Shown: positions 1 to 11,639 of the stretch, piece after piece
Position numbering within the stretch: the stretch's first letter is position 1
Layout of the letters: every line of letters begins with the position of its first letter
Assembly (NCBI GenBank): GCA_963576475.1
Contig: OY754982.1
Span: 21,812,336-21,876,335 of the forward strand
Origin: Molanna angustata
Lineage: Eukaryota > Arthropoda > Insecta > Trichoptera > Molannidae
DNA: 64,000 bases
Direction of reading: 5' to 3'
Position numbers and translations under genes: made by a program
Notes under the pieces: model-generated
Seen by the model: the letters and a program-made list of their open reading frames with translations, nothing else
Databases searched by the model: none
Told to the model about the DNA's origin: nothing

Positions 1-1470
1 CAAATTACTGAACGTTTCCATACATAGAAATTTATCTAATTACATTTTTATTCATACTAAATGTTACTATCAGGAATATAAATTTTCTTCCGATAGTATA
101 TTTTTATGTTAAGATAAACAAACTATTAATGCAGTATAGTGAAGAATGCTTATGTTGTATGAAATATTTTAAAAAAAGCAGATAAATTTTGTTTTAAAGA
201 ACGCGAGAGCATTTTCAAAATTTTGACACGTGATATTATATGAAGAATTTTTTGTTATTTATGGAAAGCTAATCAGTTCTATGTTCAAGTTCTTTACATT
301 ATAACATGAAATCAAATTACTGAACGTTTCCATACATAGAAATTTATCTAATTACATTTTTATTCATACTAAATGTTACTATCAGGAATATAAATTTTCT
401 TCCGATAGTATATTTTTATGTTAAGATAGACAAACTATTAATGCAGTATAGGGAAGAATGCTTATGTTGTATGAAATATTTTAAAAAAAGCAGATAAATT
501 TTGTTCTAAAGAACGCGAGAGCATTTTCCAAATTTTGACACGTGATATCATATGAAGAAATTTTTTGTTATTTATGGAAAGCTAATCAGTTCTATGTTCA
601 AGCTCTTGACATTATAACATGAAATCAAATTACTGAACGTTTCCATACATAGAAATTTATCTAATTACATTTTTATTCATACTAAATGTTACTATCAGGA
701 ATATAAATTTTCTTCCGATAGTATATTTTTATGTTAAGATAGACAAACTATTAATGCAGTATAGTGAAGACTGCTTATGTTGTATGAAATATTTAAAAAA
801 AAGCAGATAAATTTTGTTTCAAAGAGCGTTAGAGCATTTTGACAATGTTGACACGTGATATCATATGAAGAAATTTTATGATATCTATGAAAAGCTAATC
901 AGTTCTAAGTTCAAGCTATTAATATTCTTATATCAATATGAAATCAATGAACTGAACATTGCAAAATATAAAAAAATTCTCTTGTTACATATAAGTTTCA
1001 TACAAATATCCATTAAATAAAATATAATTTTTTAAACCGTTGAATATTTTTCTTTTAACATTGACCAACTTTGAATACAATTTTATGAAGATTCTTGGTG
1101 TTGTATAAATAGTTGAAACCAAATTAAAATATCTCTAATTTCCAGGTCGTGAGAGCATTTTTTCAGTTTTAATAGATGAAATCATAAAGAAACATTGGGA
1201 AAAAATGAACCGTTGTCTATGGAAAACTAATTAGCTCTAAGTTTATGGACTTAACACATGTGATATCAATATGAAGTCAATCGGACTTATAGTTTGGGCT
1301 GCAGAGAGGACACAAAAAAAAACAACGTAAATGATGAATTCATAGAGAAGAAATCAAAAGTTGTCTATGGAAAACTAATCAGCTCTAGGTCTTTGCACTT
1401 TACACATATGATGTTAATATGAAGTCGATCAGACTTATAGTTTGGGCTGTAGAGAGGACACAAAAAAGAT
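1..1470. repeat. Tandem array with a 312-313 bp unit, decaying to the right
   Basis: Nearly identical units start at 1, 313 and 626 with the motif CAAATTACTGAACGTTTCC. A degraded fourth unit begins near 939. Two more divergent partial units around 1190-1320 and 1340-1467 share TATGGAAAACTAAT and GAGAGGACACAAAAAA. The array lies in an eEF1 gamma intron and probably continues beyond base 1. Divergence rising toward the right end is typical of satellite-array edges. Confidence 0.9.
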
Positions 1471-1816
1471 AAATGCTACGGCGTACAGCGTATACGCCAT
1501 ACACACAAACACATCACGACGAAACTCATAGTGTGCATTCTCTACATGATGCCCATTGAGAAATTGATGTAAAAAAAATACGCTTAAATTTTGCGAAATC
1601 ATGACTCTCCCCTATTCCATAGTGTGGAGAGTAAAAACAAAAAAATATTCAAATTTACCCAAAAATACAAAGGAAGCACACAATATCTTAAAATAACTTT
1701 TCCTTTATGTATATAGGGTAAAAAAATCATTTATACACTCATAAATGATTTTGGACTTACAGACTTCTGCATCTAGGGGACAGATATATTGTAATTGTTT
1801 ATATTTTTATTCCTAC
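1471..1816. other. eEF1 gamma intron remainder, no feature seen
   Basis: This AT-rich intron sequence lies between the 312-bp array and the donor of the last visible eEF1 gamma exon. I see no gene or recognisable repeat in it. Confidence 0.6.
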
Positions 1817-4800
1817 CTTTTTGGGTTGCTTTTCTTGTTTCTCCTGGGTCTTCTTTGCTGAGGCTGATGGTGTTGCAACCGGTGCCTTCTTGGGATCGAA
1901 AACTATGGCCTTCTCGCACAACTTGACATCATTACCCAAGACAGCGCGGAACTGAGGTTGGTTCAGCAGGGTGACAAACCACCTATTCACGTTGGTGAAT
2001 GGCTGTCTTACTGATGGCTCCAACACATTCTATTAAAAAAAGGTTTAATACATTTTACATAATATCTTAAAATAACATAATAATTACGATTGATGAAGGG
2101 TTAAACAATCTTTTGTAGGATATCAGATGAGAATGCAAGATTGAAAGATATATTTTGAGAGTAAAATGAAAAAAAAATGCCTTGAGATGGTTTGAAATCT
2201 CAAATTGATTGATGAATGCCTGCTAAAGCAAATTTGGACACTCAAATTGATTGATGAATGTTGTCTGCTAAAGCAAATTTGGACACTCAAATTGATTGTT
2301 GAATGTTGTCTGCTAAAGCAACTAGACAAAGCTGAACCCACATTAAATGAATAAAAATATTTATCTGAAAATCTGCCTGAGGAGTAAGGTTGCCAGACGT
2401 CCTTTATTTTAAAGGACGTCCTTTATTTCAGACCCAAAAATTGATCTTGTCCTTTAATTTGAAATCTTCAATAAAGGACAATACTTTGTCCTTTAATTTG
2501 GAAAAATTAATCAGCGTGGTTTCACGCAATGTCACAGAAAGCGGCAGCCGGCGCGACTGAGTCGGGAAACGGGGAAGGGGAACACGGTCGGGCAAATATC
2601 GCGCATATTCCATATTGCTCGGCAGTTTCTAACGCCCAGGCCGAAAGGATTTTTTCCTTGTGTACGAATACGTGAACCAAAACCCGAAATAAGTTAGATA
2701 TTGACACTGTAAAAGCAGAACTACAAATAAAGTCTAACTTCAATATGAAATGCAAACAATTTTATAATTTCATTACAGAAAACGAAGAAGCTCTTAGAGA
2801 AGCCAAAAGTAATACCAAGTATACTATTAAATGAAAAAAGACTAATTAAGGTCATACTACTTACTTGGCTTCGATTAACGTCAAACTACATAGCATTGCG
2901 TATTAATATTATCCTTTATTTTCATCCTATGTCCTTTATTTAATCGTATCAAATCCTCTAATACATAAAATGGGAGCTGGCAACCCTACTGAGGAGGGAA
3001 CAGATAGTTCCAAAACCGGTCATAATTTTAATTTCAAAAATGTGGTAATAAAATATAATATAACAAGGTAATAAAATATATTTTATAATTTTTTTAAAAA
3101 TATTGAAAATTATTAATTCTTCTTCCTTTTCATAGATCCGAAGATCTGTTTCTACCGCTATTCTGTCTCCTGCGAAGTGGACCGCCAGCTGTCTCACCAT
3201 CTCTTTGGAGGTGAAGCAAGACTATATTTCAAGGAAAAATGATGGGCATAAATGTATTGGAAACTGGTACAGGCACCAACCGAAATGATGAAATACATTG
3301 TTGGAAAGATCCTTTTGTGTAGAATAAGAATAACAGTGGAGCTAATTCCAATTCACTGTCTGATCAGAGTAATCCTCTGCCTTGAAAGTTATTTTTGAGG
3401 AGTTTTTTTTATTTTGTAAAATTCAGTATCTTCTAAAGAGTGTGTTTCAAAACTAACAACTTATATGGGTTTGTCATCATAGTATTTTTATGTTCATTTG
3501 AAAAGAGCTATCCATCTTGATTGGACATGTGTATCAAAACGTTCATCATCCTTTTAACTAGTGAGAAATAGTGAACAATAGTTAGTATATAATAGTAGCA
3601 ATTAAATTTTCTTATAATTTTTTACAGTAGGTATATTAATAAATAACATTCTGTCAACTCAACACACTTCTTTTTCTGATCATATGTGATTTTGATAAAG
3701 CTTATTTTTTAGCGAGACTAAAAAATTTGCAAAGCTGTATCTTATAATATCAATGGAAAACTAAATAAATAACAAACCTGATAGACATGAAGAAGTGTAC
3801 AGAACACACTGATATCAGCCAAAGAGATCCTCTCGCCAACAAGGAAAGTGCGTGTAAGGAGATGCTTATTCAGATAAGTCAACGCAGTCTTGATGTCCTC
3901 CTTTGCGCGATTTACTGACTATAAAGATTAATAACATAGATTTTATTATTACAATTCAAAAGTTAACAATAAATATGTTCTTTTAAAAATTAAAAACCAA
4001 CACACAAATTGCTTAAATATTGTCCTTTAACATAAAATGAAACATTTGAAAATGTAGTTAACAGGTATTGCAAGCGAGAAAACTTTCTTTGCCACTGCAA
4101 CTTTTCGTTATTAATTTTGCGTTAAAGGGTTAGTAGAGCTTCACAGATCAGCTGTGTGTAGACAGCGTCAATTTGTCGGTTTAAATTTGAACAGTGTTGT
4201 ATTTCTCTAACTGTTATTTTATCCCGTCTACGAAGTCGTTATAGCAATTTTAAAAGAACGAGTGTTTGAAATTTTGTTTTCTGGTTGAAAATTCGGCAAC
4301 AGAAGCTTACCAAATGCTTCAACAGGCTTTTAAGAAGAATGCTTTGAGCCACACACGAATTTTGGTGTGGTTTGAGCGCTTTGAACATGGTGTGTTGAAT
4401 ACCATGCATATTCTGGACAACCTTCAACATCTCGGAAAAGATGAAAATGTTGAAAAAATCAACGAGAATCATTTTACAATCGATCAATAAGAGACTAAGC
4501 ACTCATAGTGGAAGCATGCGCAGTACCAATCTGAAATTGCCATTGTTTTGACAAAGTCATGGATATATTTTAAATTATACAGTCTACAAATGTTAATAAA
4601 ATATAAAAACAAAAGAAAGGTGGTAATTTATATTTTTGTTAAATGTATTTATGATTAATTTAATCTATTATAAACTGTGTTAAGACCCCCATATACCTTG
4701 AACATATGGATGTACACAAATATGCATACTAAATTACCTTCTAATGTATGAAACACAAAAAATATTATATCACCAAATCTGTGATATACAAGAATAGTGA

Positions 4801-7190
4801 ATAAAATAGTAAAAAACTCAGCCAGTAAATATTCATTTCTCTGTCGATTGAAGTAAAAATCTACTTCGTAGGCCTTGTTGTTTTTTGGTTCTTACAATAA
4901 AAAAATTAAAAAAGGGTTTGAATAAAACTAATTTTAACTAAACAATTTTTAAAAAACTCAAGCAATAGAATATACGTAAACTGTTTTTTATTTCAAAGAC
5001 GTATCTTTTTAGAGTACTGGGGAAAGGCTTTGAAAATTTACTATTTAGCCTTTCAAGAGTTAATATGCCGTAACTAAATGAAGATAAGAATGTTTGGTAA
5101 ACGAGATATTGTGCTGAGGGGTTCAAAAGTAAAATTTTTGTGTTAATGGCCTCGATAGCTGAGGAAATAGATGTGTTACATGAAGAATATTTAATGTTAA
5201 ATACCTGCTTATTGTACTGCATGATGCCGAGGAGTGGGAAGACCCAGGCACAAGAGGCTGGAAGAACTTCTCCATCAGCCCAACCGAGCCATTGCAGGAT
5301 TTGTGCACTGGTCAAAGGGTCTGCTCCACGGAGAGCCGCATTGCCAACTGGAAACATTTTTAATAGTCAATTAATATTCGAACAAATTATTTTTAGTGTT
5401 TGGCCTCATACAATTTGCAAATATATAAGTTTGTAAATACATAATTTTTTTCCTTCACAAGCAATCCAGGTTTCAAAAGTCAATTTTTTTTTGTATTCAT
5501 TTTAGAAAATATTGGTTGTTTTATAATAGAAAATAGTTAAGTATACATGCGTCACTGTATGATGACCATTATGATTTTTGGCCATTTCATAAAGTTCCAT
5601 GAATTATTGAGAGCTAAGCGTCGGGAACAAATACCGTACTTCATTGTTTACAGTATTGTCTATGCCTACTTAATGAAGTACCGCATTTGTCCTCCTACGC
5701 TTAGCTGTCAATAATTACGAAACTTTATGAGAGCCCTAATGTCATAAATGCCATCATACGGTGACCCAAGTATAGTTATAAATAACTAGCTGCTTTCAAA
5801 GTCTTAGATTAAATGCAAGGAAGTTACAATGCTCTAAACTGAGATTTATTTACTGGCTAACAAAAGTATAATTAAAGAAAGAAATTATAACGAAAGAAAA
5901 AGGTCACAAAATTCATGCAAAAATTATACATTAACCTCTATAATAGTGAGTTTTGGTATGATGTACATACCTATATGGTGTTATTTTAAATTTAAAAAAA
6001 AAATATTACGTTTGACGACTCCTGACACAATAATCGGGTAAAAAAAATTAAAACGTACCGTTTTTCTAGGTTAATATTGAAAAATCGTATGATTATTTCA
6101 GGTGTCTTCAACTATTGGTTGGGGTGTCAAAAATATTCGTACACTAGTAAAAAATTTTCACTTCACTTCTGTAGCCGTACCGGTACGGCCATACTTCGAT
6201 TTGCAATGACTTTTCCTGCCGTACGGGTGCAGCCATACTCACTTATAGGTTAATAGTAGCCAAATCTAAAAAATTCTTGATCAAACTGATTTGTGCAATA
6301 CCAAATAAATGAATTGGCGAGTGTGAAAATGTGATTCAAATTAATTTTCAACACATATCCTTCTTATTATGGAACGCCAAAAAATTAACAAAAAAAAAAC
6401 TTAATTTAAACTTTCAAGTTTGATACATTCAGTAAACTTTAAGACTTCATTTTTTCATAGAGCCAACAATTAACGAAGAACGCCTGTGGAACAATCTTGT
6501 ATAATATGTTAATGGCTTTACATAATTATTATTAATGGCAAAAAATACCGGATAGTTGCAACTCTTCTGTATTTTTACCAGACTTAAAGGAAAACTTCTT
6601 GAAAGTCAATATAAATAAAGAACAGTAGGCACACTAATAAAATAAGTTAAAAAAACAAATTAGATAACGTCAACAAATTGAATATACACAATAGTAATAT
6701 AAACAAATAAAACTCACCGTAAAAAGCAATAGCATTGCTCTCTGTTAACAAAACCTTGCCATCTGCAGACTCGAAAGCAGGGACCTATAATGATAATACG
6801 TCAGATGACGTTAGTTGTCAAAAAATCATAACCTTAAAACTTTCTCAAATTAAAGTGACATCTACTCATTGAGATATTAAATAAACTAAGATTATAAAGC
6901 GTACCTTTCCTGTGGGGAATTTCTTCAAGAAAGCCTCAGTCTTATTACTTTCCCCGAAGACGAAATCGGGCTGAACTTTAACATTAGCTCCGGCATATTG
7001 TGCAGCGATCAGTGCTTTGTAGGCACGGAAATTCTCCGGGTAGGTGTATAAAGTCTGTGGAAAGAATGGTTTATTAACACAAATAAAGAAACATTTCAAA
7101 TATCGTGAACGTTTGAAAATAGTCAGCAAGGCGGATGAACGAGATATTTATAAAAAAATATATAGAAAATTCTCTCACCCCAGCCGCCAT
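1817..7190 (-). CDS. eEF1gamma: Elongation factor eEF1B gamma (N-terminal 242 residues, six exons; rest off the left edge)
   Basis: This is the gamma subunit of the eEF1B guanine-exchange complex, which recharges eEF1A during cytoplasmic translation. Exons on the minus strand are 7190-7179, 7054-6905, 6784-6718, 5347-5205, 3918-3778 and 2029-1817. All junctions are GT-AG and join in frame. The start MAAG precedes [20 protein letters not shown], the typical start of the GST-like N-terminal domain (about residues 1-80). A GST C-terminal domain follows (about 85-210, including [13 protein letters not shown] and [15 protein letters not shown]). The visible part ends in the Ala/Lys/Gln-rich linker (about 220-242). 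The family's EF1G C-terminal domain is absent, and family length is roughly 425 residues, so more exons must lie beyond base 1. The last visible donor follows the codons for QPKK; read-through would add VGIKI and a stop. Introns carry an hAT relic, a mariner fragment and a MITE. Identity is from remembered family sequence and is very secure. Confidence 0.96.
2201..2325. repeat. Short tandem repeat, 42-45 bp unit, nearly three copies
   Basis: Units start at about 2201, 2243 and 2288, each with CAAATTGATT followed by TGCTAAAGCAA. The array lies in an eEF1 gamma intron. Confidence 0.85.
2385..2988 (+). mobile_element. Non-autonomous hAT element with 8-bp target duplication
   Basis: The element is 604 bp. 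Its ends are TAAGGTTGCCAG and CTGGCAACCCTA, inverted repeats with one mismatch. It is flanked by a perfect 8-bp duplication, CTGAGGAG, at 2377-2384 and 2989-2996; 8 bp is the hallmark of hAT transposition. Inside, at about 2610-2825 on the plus strand, a broken frame resembles the hAT C-terminal dimerisation region ([14 protein letters not shown], then a stop, then [20 protein letters not shown]). The motif TCCTTTA recurs near both ends and may be a transposase-binding repeat. Confidence 0.88.
4245..4490 (+). pseudogene. Mariner-type transposase fragment (N-terminal helix-turn-helix)
   Basis: An open stretch encodes [20 protein letters not shown] followed by [21 protein letters not shown]. 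This is the conserved mariner transposase N-terminus (family pattern: SATETYEMLKQAFG, then S-T-WFKRFK-G). The family linker and catalytic DDD domain do not follow. It is a truncated relic in an eEF1 gamma intron. Confidence 0.8.
5541..5775. mobile_element. Palindromic MITE (about 235 bp)
   Basis: The left part (TATACATGCGTCACTGTATG onward) and the reverse complement of the right part (TATACTTGGGTCACCGTATG onward) match across roughly 100 bp each, including GAGCTAAGCGT and the ATGAAGTACCG block. The arms meet near 5655. A related half-element lies near 28811-28880. Location: eEF1 gamma intron. Confidence 0.8.
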
Positions 7191-7206
7191 TGTCGGATGT
7201 AAAAGT

Positions 7207-7217
7207 GGAAGAGAGAC
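7207..7217 (-). promoter_or_regulatory. Possible 5' TOP / TCT-type initiator tract of eEF1 gamma
   Basis: An 11-base stretch, GTCTCTCTTCC on the minus strand, lies about 17-27 bases upstream of the eEF1 gamma ATG. Translation-factor and ribosomal-protein mRNAs usually begin with a C followed by pyrimidines. A start within this tract would give a short TOP-type leader. The position is inferred; no transcript data are available here. Confidence 0.4.
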
Positions 7218-7523
7218 AAAAATATTTGAAAATGGTCATGGCAAAAAATATTTTTCCCTAATTTCATTTTTGGCCAAAGTGAAACAGTTAATTTGGGTAT
7301 AACGGGGGAAATGAAATATAACGTACGATGCAAAACGAATTTTACAATAACAGTTGATGTAAAATTTTATTTACAGACGTGTTCATATAATTTGATTCTG
7401 TAGTCAAATAATTATAAATTTGATTCTTGACTAGAGAATCAAATTAATAATTTTGTTTATTTAAATTAAGATTACTTCTATATTTGTATAAGAAACTTGC
7501 CAAAAAGCAAATATAGTTTTTCA

Positions 7524-7710
7524 ACATGGCTCAGTTGTTTAGGTATCTGACTGCTGATCCAAAGGTCCCGGGTTCGATTCCCGGGTGTTTTCAGTCTGGA
7601 TCTGTGAGACGATTAATATCGTAAGTCTCCAGAATGTGGCAACTTGTTATTGGGTGCGTGTTAAATCAATATTTGACATAGTAACTGTTAGTTGTCCGAG
7701 AAGTAAAATA
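7524..7710 (+). mobile_element. SINE family B copy (tRNA-derived)
   Basis: The tRNA-like head (GGCTCAGTTGTTTAGGTATC, then B box GGTCCCGGGTTCGATTCCC) is followed by the family tail TCCAGAATGTGGCAACTTGT and a segment ending TTGTCCGAGAAGTAA. Other copies lie at 15716-15930, 20030-20230 (minus), 22772-22945 and 32693-32880. Confidence 0.85.
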
Positions 7711-8019
7711 GAGAAACTTTTGTAATTGGCAATGTTATTTTATTTTTGCTGGAGCGTTGTAAACATTCGATGAGATGACAGTGTTTATATAACTCATTCG
7801 TGGTTGAAAACAAAGTGAACAAATAGAATCCTCCGAAAATACAATTAAAAATATTAATGTGTTTTTTGTTCTTACTAACTTGACTAAACACTAATCACTA
7901 ATCGATGAAAACAAGGCATTAAAATAATATCTTCCATCTCACGTCTTTTTTTTCTTGTTTCCTAATATATTTTACACTGTTAATCCGCATTGAGATATAT
8001 ATCTTAACTCCTACTTTTT

Positions 8020-8132
8020 ATTTATTTATTTATTATTTATTTATACATCTTCTTGTACATAATATAAACAAATATAATTGTACACTGGCGGGCTTATTGC
8101 CATTAGGCAATTTCTTCCAACCAACCAGATTA
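8020..8132 (-). mobile_element. SINE tail fragment related to family C
   Basis: TTTATTTATTTATACATCTT followed by GGCTTATTGCCATTAGGCAA reads, on the minus strand, as a GCAATAAGCC core with an A-rich 3' end. Similar tails occur at 62500-62570 (minus) and 63295-63410 (plus). Confidence 0.6.
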
Positions 8133-8429
8133 CAAAGTATGACAACATTGTATATGTACAACAGCAAATAAAAAAGAGTAAAAGAAATCAAATAAAATAC
8201 GTATAACACTTAAATACTTTTAAACAAAAAAAATATATAATTCATAGCAATAAAAAGGATATGGTAAGGACAGGAAAGGAAATCGGGATCAGGTGTTCAA
8301 GGATAAATATTCAAGGATTATTTTTACAACTATTATTGCGTGTAAAATGTTTTATGTTATGGCGTCCAAATTCATTCAATTAATTACATCTATATTTTAA
8401 TATAGATGTTATTAATATAGCTGTGTATT

Positions 8430-8735
8430 TAATATAGCTGTGAGGCACCGGCTTAGAATAGTGCTTCCACTTTTTTCTATTATTGTTTTCGAGTGCCCGT
8501 AAGAGCCGGGTAATCGAAAATACAACAGGCAACAATAACATCTCACATAGTTCAGCAATGAGGTTCACCACCCATTCTGAATATAGTGCCTTTTTAGGTG
8601 AGACGAGACTGGTGTGTGGGTATACACAGATATGTTGTGCTCCCTTTTATAAGGCAATGCACACCCGCACACCTTTCACTTGTTACCCCACATTGTGGGA
8701 TATGCCGTGATGGTATGAATGAATGAATGATTTTA
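8430..8735 (+). mobile_element. Repeat family D copy
   Basis: This is an unclassified dispersed repeat of about 260-300 bp. Its markers are GAGGCACCGGCTTAGAATAG at one end, TATTGTTTTCGAGTG and GAGACGAGACTGGTGTGTGG inside, and CCCCACATTGTGGGATATGC at the other end. Other copies lie at 21490-22505 (split, minus), 35212-35472 (minus), 38180-38462 (plus) and 42702-42905 (minus). No coding capacity was seen. Confidence 0.8.
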
Positions 8736-8897
8736 ATATATGACATAATATTCTGGTCTGTTGATGACAGTTGTCAGTTTAATAGTCAGACCGCGATTAG
8801 TGAATCATTAAACAATTGAAAAACTTTGTAATACACATTATTTTGTGTACCTGCTAGGTTAGTCTGAGGCAGTCTTAAGTCCCGCTGACTTTTCGTC

Positions 8898-9290
8898 TTT
8901 TTTTGCAAATATCGCGGTAATAGTCCATTTTTGAATTTATTTATGAAAATCAACACATTCAAAATGGTTTGCTGTTGTTGTGAACTTTTTTTTTTTTTTT
9001 AAAAAAAAAATGAATATGTCCTTGTTAAACAAATACATATAAATCTTCCTACGTTCCCTAAAATAAGCAAATAAATGCTTGTGCTATAGGTGAACGAAAT
9101 CGGTCGAGGCAGGATTCGAACTCGCGACCACTGGATTACCATCCCAGCGCGCTAACCGCTCTGCCACCGACCCATCTGAAATTATATTATACTCTTTGAA
9201 ATTATACAGAATTTTTTTGCAAATATCGCGGTAATAGTCCATTTTTGAATTTATATATGAAAATTAACACATTCAAAATGGTTTGCTGTT
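8898..9290. repeat. 79-bp direct repeat flanking a minus-strand SINE A
   Basis: 8898-8976 and 9212-9290 are almost identical (TTTTTTTGCAAATATCGCGG to GGTTTGCTGTT). Between them, at about 9000-9180, is a SINE A copy on the minus strand with its B box at GGATTCGAACTC. Confidence 0.85.
9000..9180 (-). mobile_element. SINE family A copy (tRNA-derived)
   Basis: On the minus strand the head reads GGGTCGGTGGCAGAGCGGTT, with a B box (GAGTTCGAATCC) and the body GCACAAGCATTTATTTGC. A poly-A/T stretch at 8986-9010 is its 3' tail. Sister copies are at 21284-21460, 26745-26870, 35000-35180 and 38495-38640. The shared non-tRNA tail shows this is a SINE rather than a tRNA gene. Confidence 0.82.
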
Positions 9291-9474
9291 TTATTGGCAG
9301 TTGAATTGCTCAAGTATACATCTAATTCGGGTGAATCTGTTGCATTTTGAAATTTTCTGCATTGCTCTGTTTTGTTATATGACATCTTTTCTCATTGATT
9401 TTTGTTCAATCGTATTAAGTTAGTAAATGCTATTTTTTCTATAGCTTTATAATATAAATATATATTTCAGTGTA

Positions 9475-11075
9475 TATGACGCGACCTTTCTAAAGAAGAA
9501 ATCCGATGTAATTGATGATTTGAAGAGTTTCTTAGCGGCAGCGTATAATTATGGATATAGAATCAAGGAAATTTTAAGTTATAATGGAGGAGAATTTGAT
9601 AATAAAGAAATTAGGCAATTACTAAGTGATAATGGAATAACTCAAAGATTCACAGCGCCATATACGCCAGAGCAAAATGGTTCTAGTGAGAGAGATAATA
9701 GAACTATAGTGGAGATGGCGAGAACTCTTAAAAACTCAAATACACAAGTTGAGTTTCCACCAGCGATATGGGCTGCGTTAGTATCAACATCAGTTTATAT
9801 ATTAAATAGAACAGGAAAATCTTCAGTGAAGAATATGAGCCCCTATGAACAGTGGACGGGGAAAAGGCCTAGAATCAAACATATGTGTGTCATTTCATCA
9901 GTTTGTTATGCTCACATCGCAAAGCAAAGAAGACGCAATATGGATAACAAAGCAGTAAAGGGTTATCTAGTTGGTTACGACGGAGATGAACGATATCGTA
10001 TATGGATCCCCGCAACCAACAGTATCGTCTGCTCTCGTGATGTTGTTTTGAACCTCGACTTAAGCTTCTCTATAATAAGCTCAGCTTCGTGTAAATCAGA
10101 TGATGCGATTGAACCATCATCTACATAAACATAAATTATCAGTTTATTTACATTTTGGTTTCTAATGTAGATACATGGATCTGCTGAACTGGTTTTAAAA
10201 CCTAGATTTGATAAAAAATCTCCCAATACCTTTTTCCAACAGCGTGGAGCCTGTTTTAAACCGTATAAACTACGTTTCAATTACACACTCTTCCAGAGCC
10301 ATTGTATCCTTCTGGTTGATTCATATATATTATGGTTTCTGTTAAGTTTCCGTATAAAAATGCTGAACAAACATCAAACTTAATGAGGTATATTTTCTCG
10401 TTTGCTGCAATACTAAGCGCTGATCTAACTGTTCCTAGTCTTGTTATCTAGTTGGTTACGACGGCGATGAATGATATCGTATATGGGTCCCCGCAACCAA
10501 CAGAATCATCTGCTCTCGTGATGTAGTTTTCAATGAAAAAATTGCAAGTTATGAGAGGAAAATGAATATAATTTTACCAGGATCATTTGAACAGGGAAAG
10601 ATTGAAGAGGAAGAAGAAAAAAAAATATTTTGAAAGAGTGAGAGATGATTCTCAAAACAGACTAGAGGAAGATCTCGAGAATAATATTCAAGAAACTCCA
10701 ATATCTGATCGAGAAAATCCAGTATCTGATCAAGATATAGATTTTGAAGATAGAATACCAGAAGGAAGGTATTTAAGAGATACATCTGTTTTGACAAACC
10801 AAAACGTTTTGAAGATTATGTCATGTTAGCTGAATGTTTTATCTCAAACATTGACCCAGAGCCAGATTTCTAGTAAAATAGAATTTTAACTCCATAGAGA
10901 GCGCAGTGGAAGAAAGCGATAGATTCAGAGATATATTCATTGCTGGAAAATCAAACTCGGAGTTTAGAAGTATTACCAAAAAAAAACAAGGCTATCGCTT
11001 GTAAGTGGGTTTATAAAGTAAAGAAATCCCGATGGTACTGAGGACAAGTACAAAGCCACTGCACAAGTCAAACAT
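9475..11075 (+). mobile_element. Copia (Ty1-type) retrotransposon relic with an inverted RT segment
   Basis: Plus-strand 9475-10052 encodes the integrase core (FLKKKSDVIDDLKSFL; the SYNGGEF region where family members have DNG.EF; TAPYTPEQNGSSERDNRTIV) and its C-terminal part (KGYLVGYDGDERYRIWIPAT). 10053-10440 instead encodes reverse transcriptase on the minus strand (FDVCSAFLYGNLTE, MKRSLYGLKQAPRCWKKVL and the catalytic YVDD). Plus-strand 10441-11075 repeats the integrase end with changes and continues to NKAIACKWVYKVKK at the RT start. Stops and frameshifts are present throughout. No LTRs were recognised. It is dead and rearranged. Confidence 0.88.
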
Positions 11076-11639
11076 CATAAATTAATGACTTTGGAAAATC
11101 GAAGGACATTAACTGATATGTTATGTCTACATAAATTGATAAAAAATAAAATAGACTCCATTGACTTACTTAATTTGATATAATTTAATTGCCCATTACG
11201 TCACACCAGGAATCCACTACCAAGTTCCCAATATGTAAAACAAATTATTTACAGAATACATTTATTCACAGAACTTGTAACAATTTCAATGTGTTCTTTA
11301 AGAATCTACCTCTGTAATACGTCAATTTTTAAGATTCAAATCATCAGTAATAAAGTCCCTGAATGACAGCTAGTAAATTTTGATCATACAAAATTGAAAA
11401 AAAAAACTTCTGGCATCAGCCGCAACACTGCTTCCTTATTTTACACATTTTATATCTAATATCATTTTGTTTTTTTTTTTGTAATATTATAATATCAATT
11501 AATTTAAAAAAATAAAACTAATGTATTTCTGATGACTTATAGTTAACTATGTAATATTACGATATCAATTAATGTTAGCCCCAAGGCATTGCAGCTGATT
11601 ACCAAGCGTTCGACCATCGCAATGTACAAAATATATGAA

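Noticed and set aside
4239..4502. 87-codon minus-strand frame
   Set aside because: Antisense shadow of the mariner transposase fragment.
9097..9175. tRNA-like sequences with A and B boxes (also near 21290, 26755, 35015, 37210, 38505)
   Set aside because: All share non-tRNA bodies and A-rich tails in several copies and do not keep a full cloverleaf; they are tRNA-derived SINEs.
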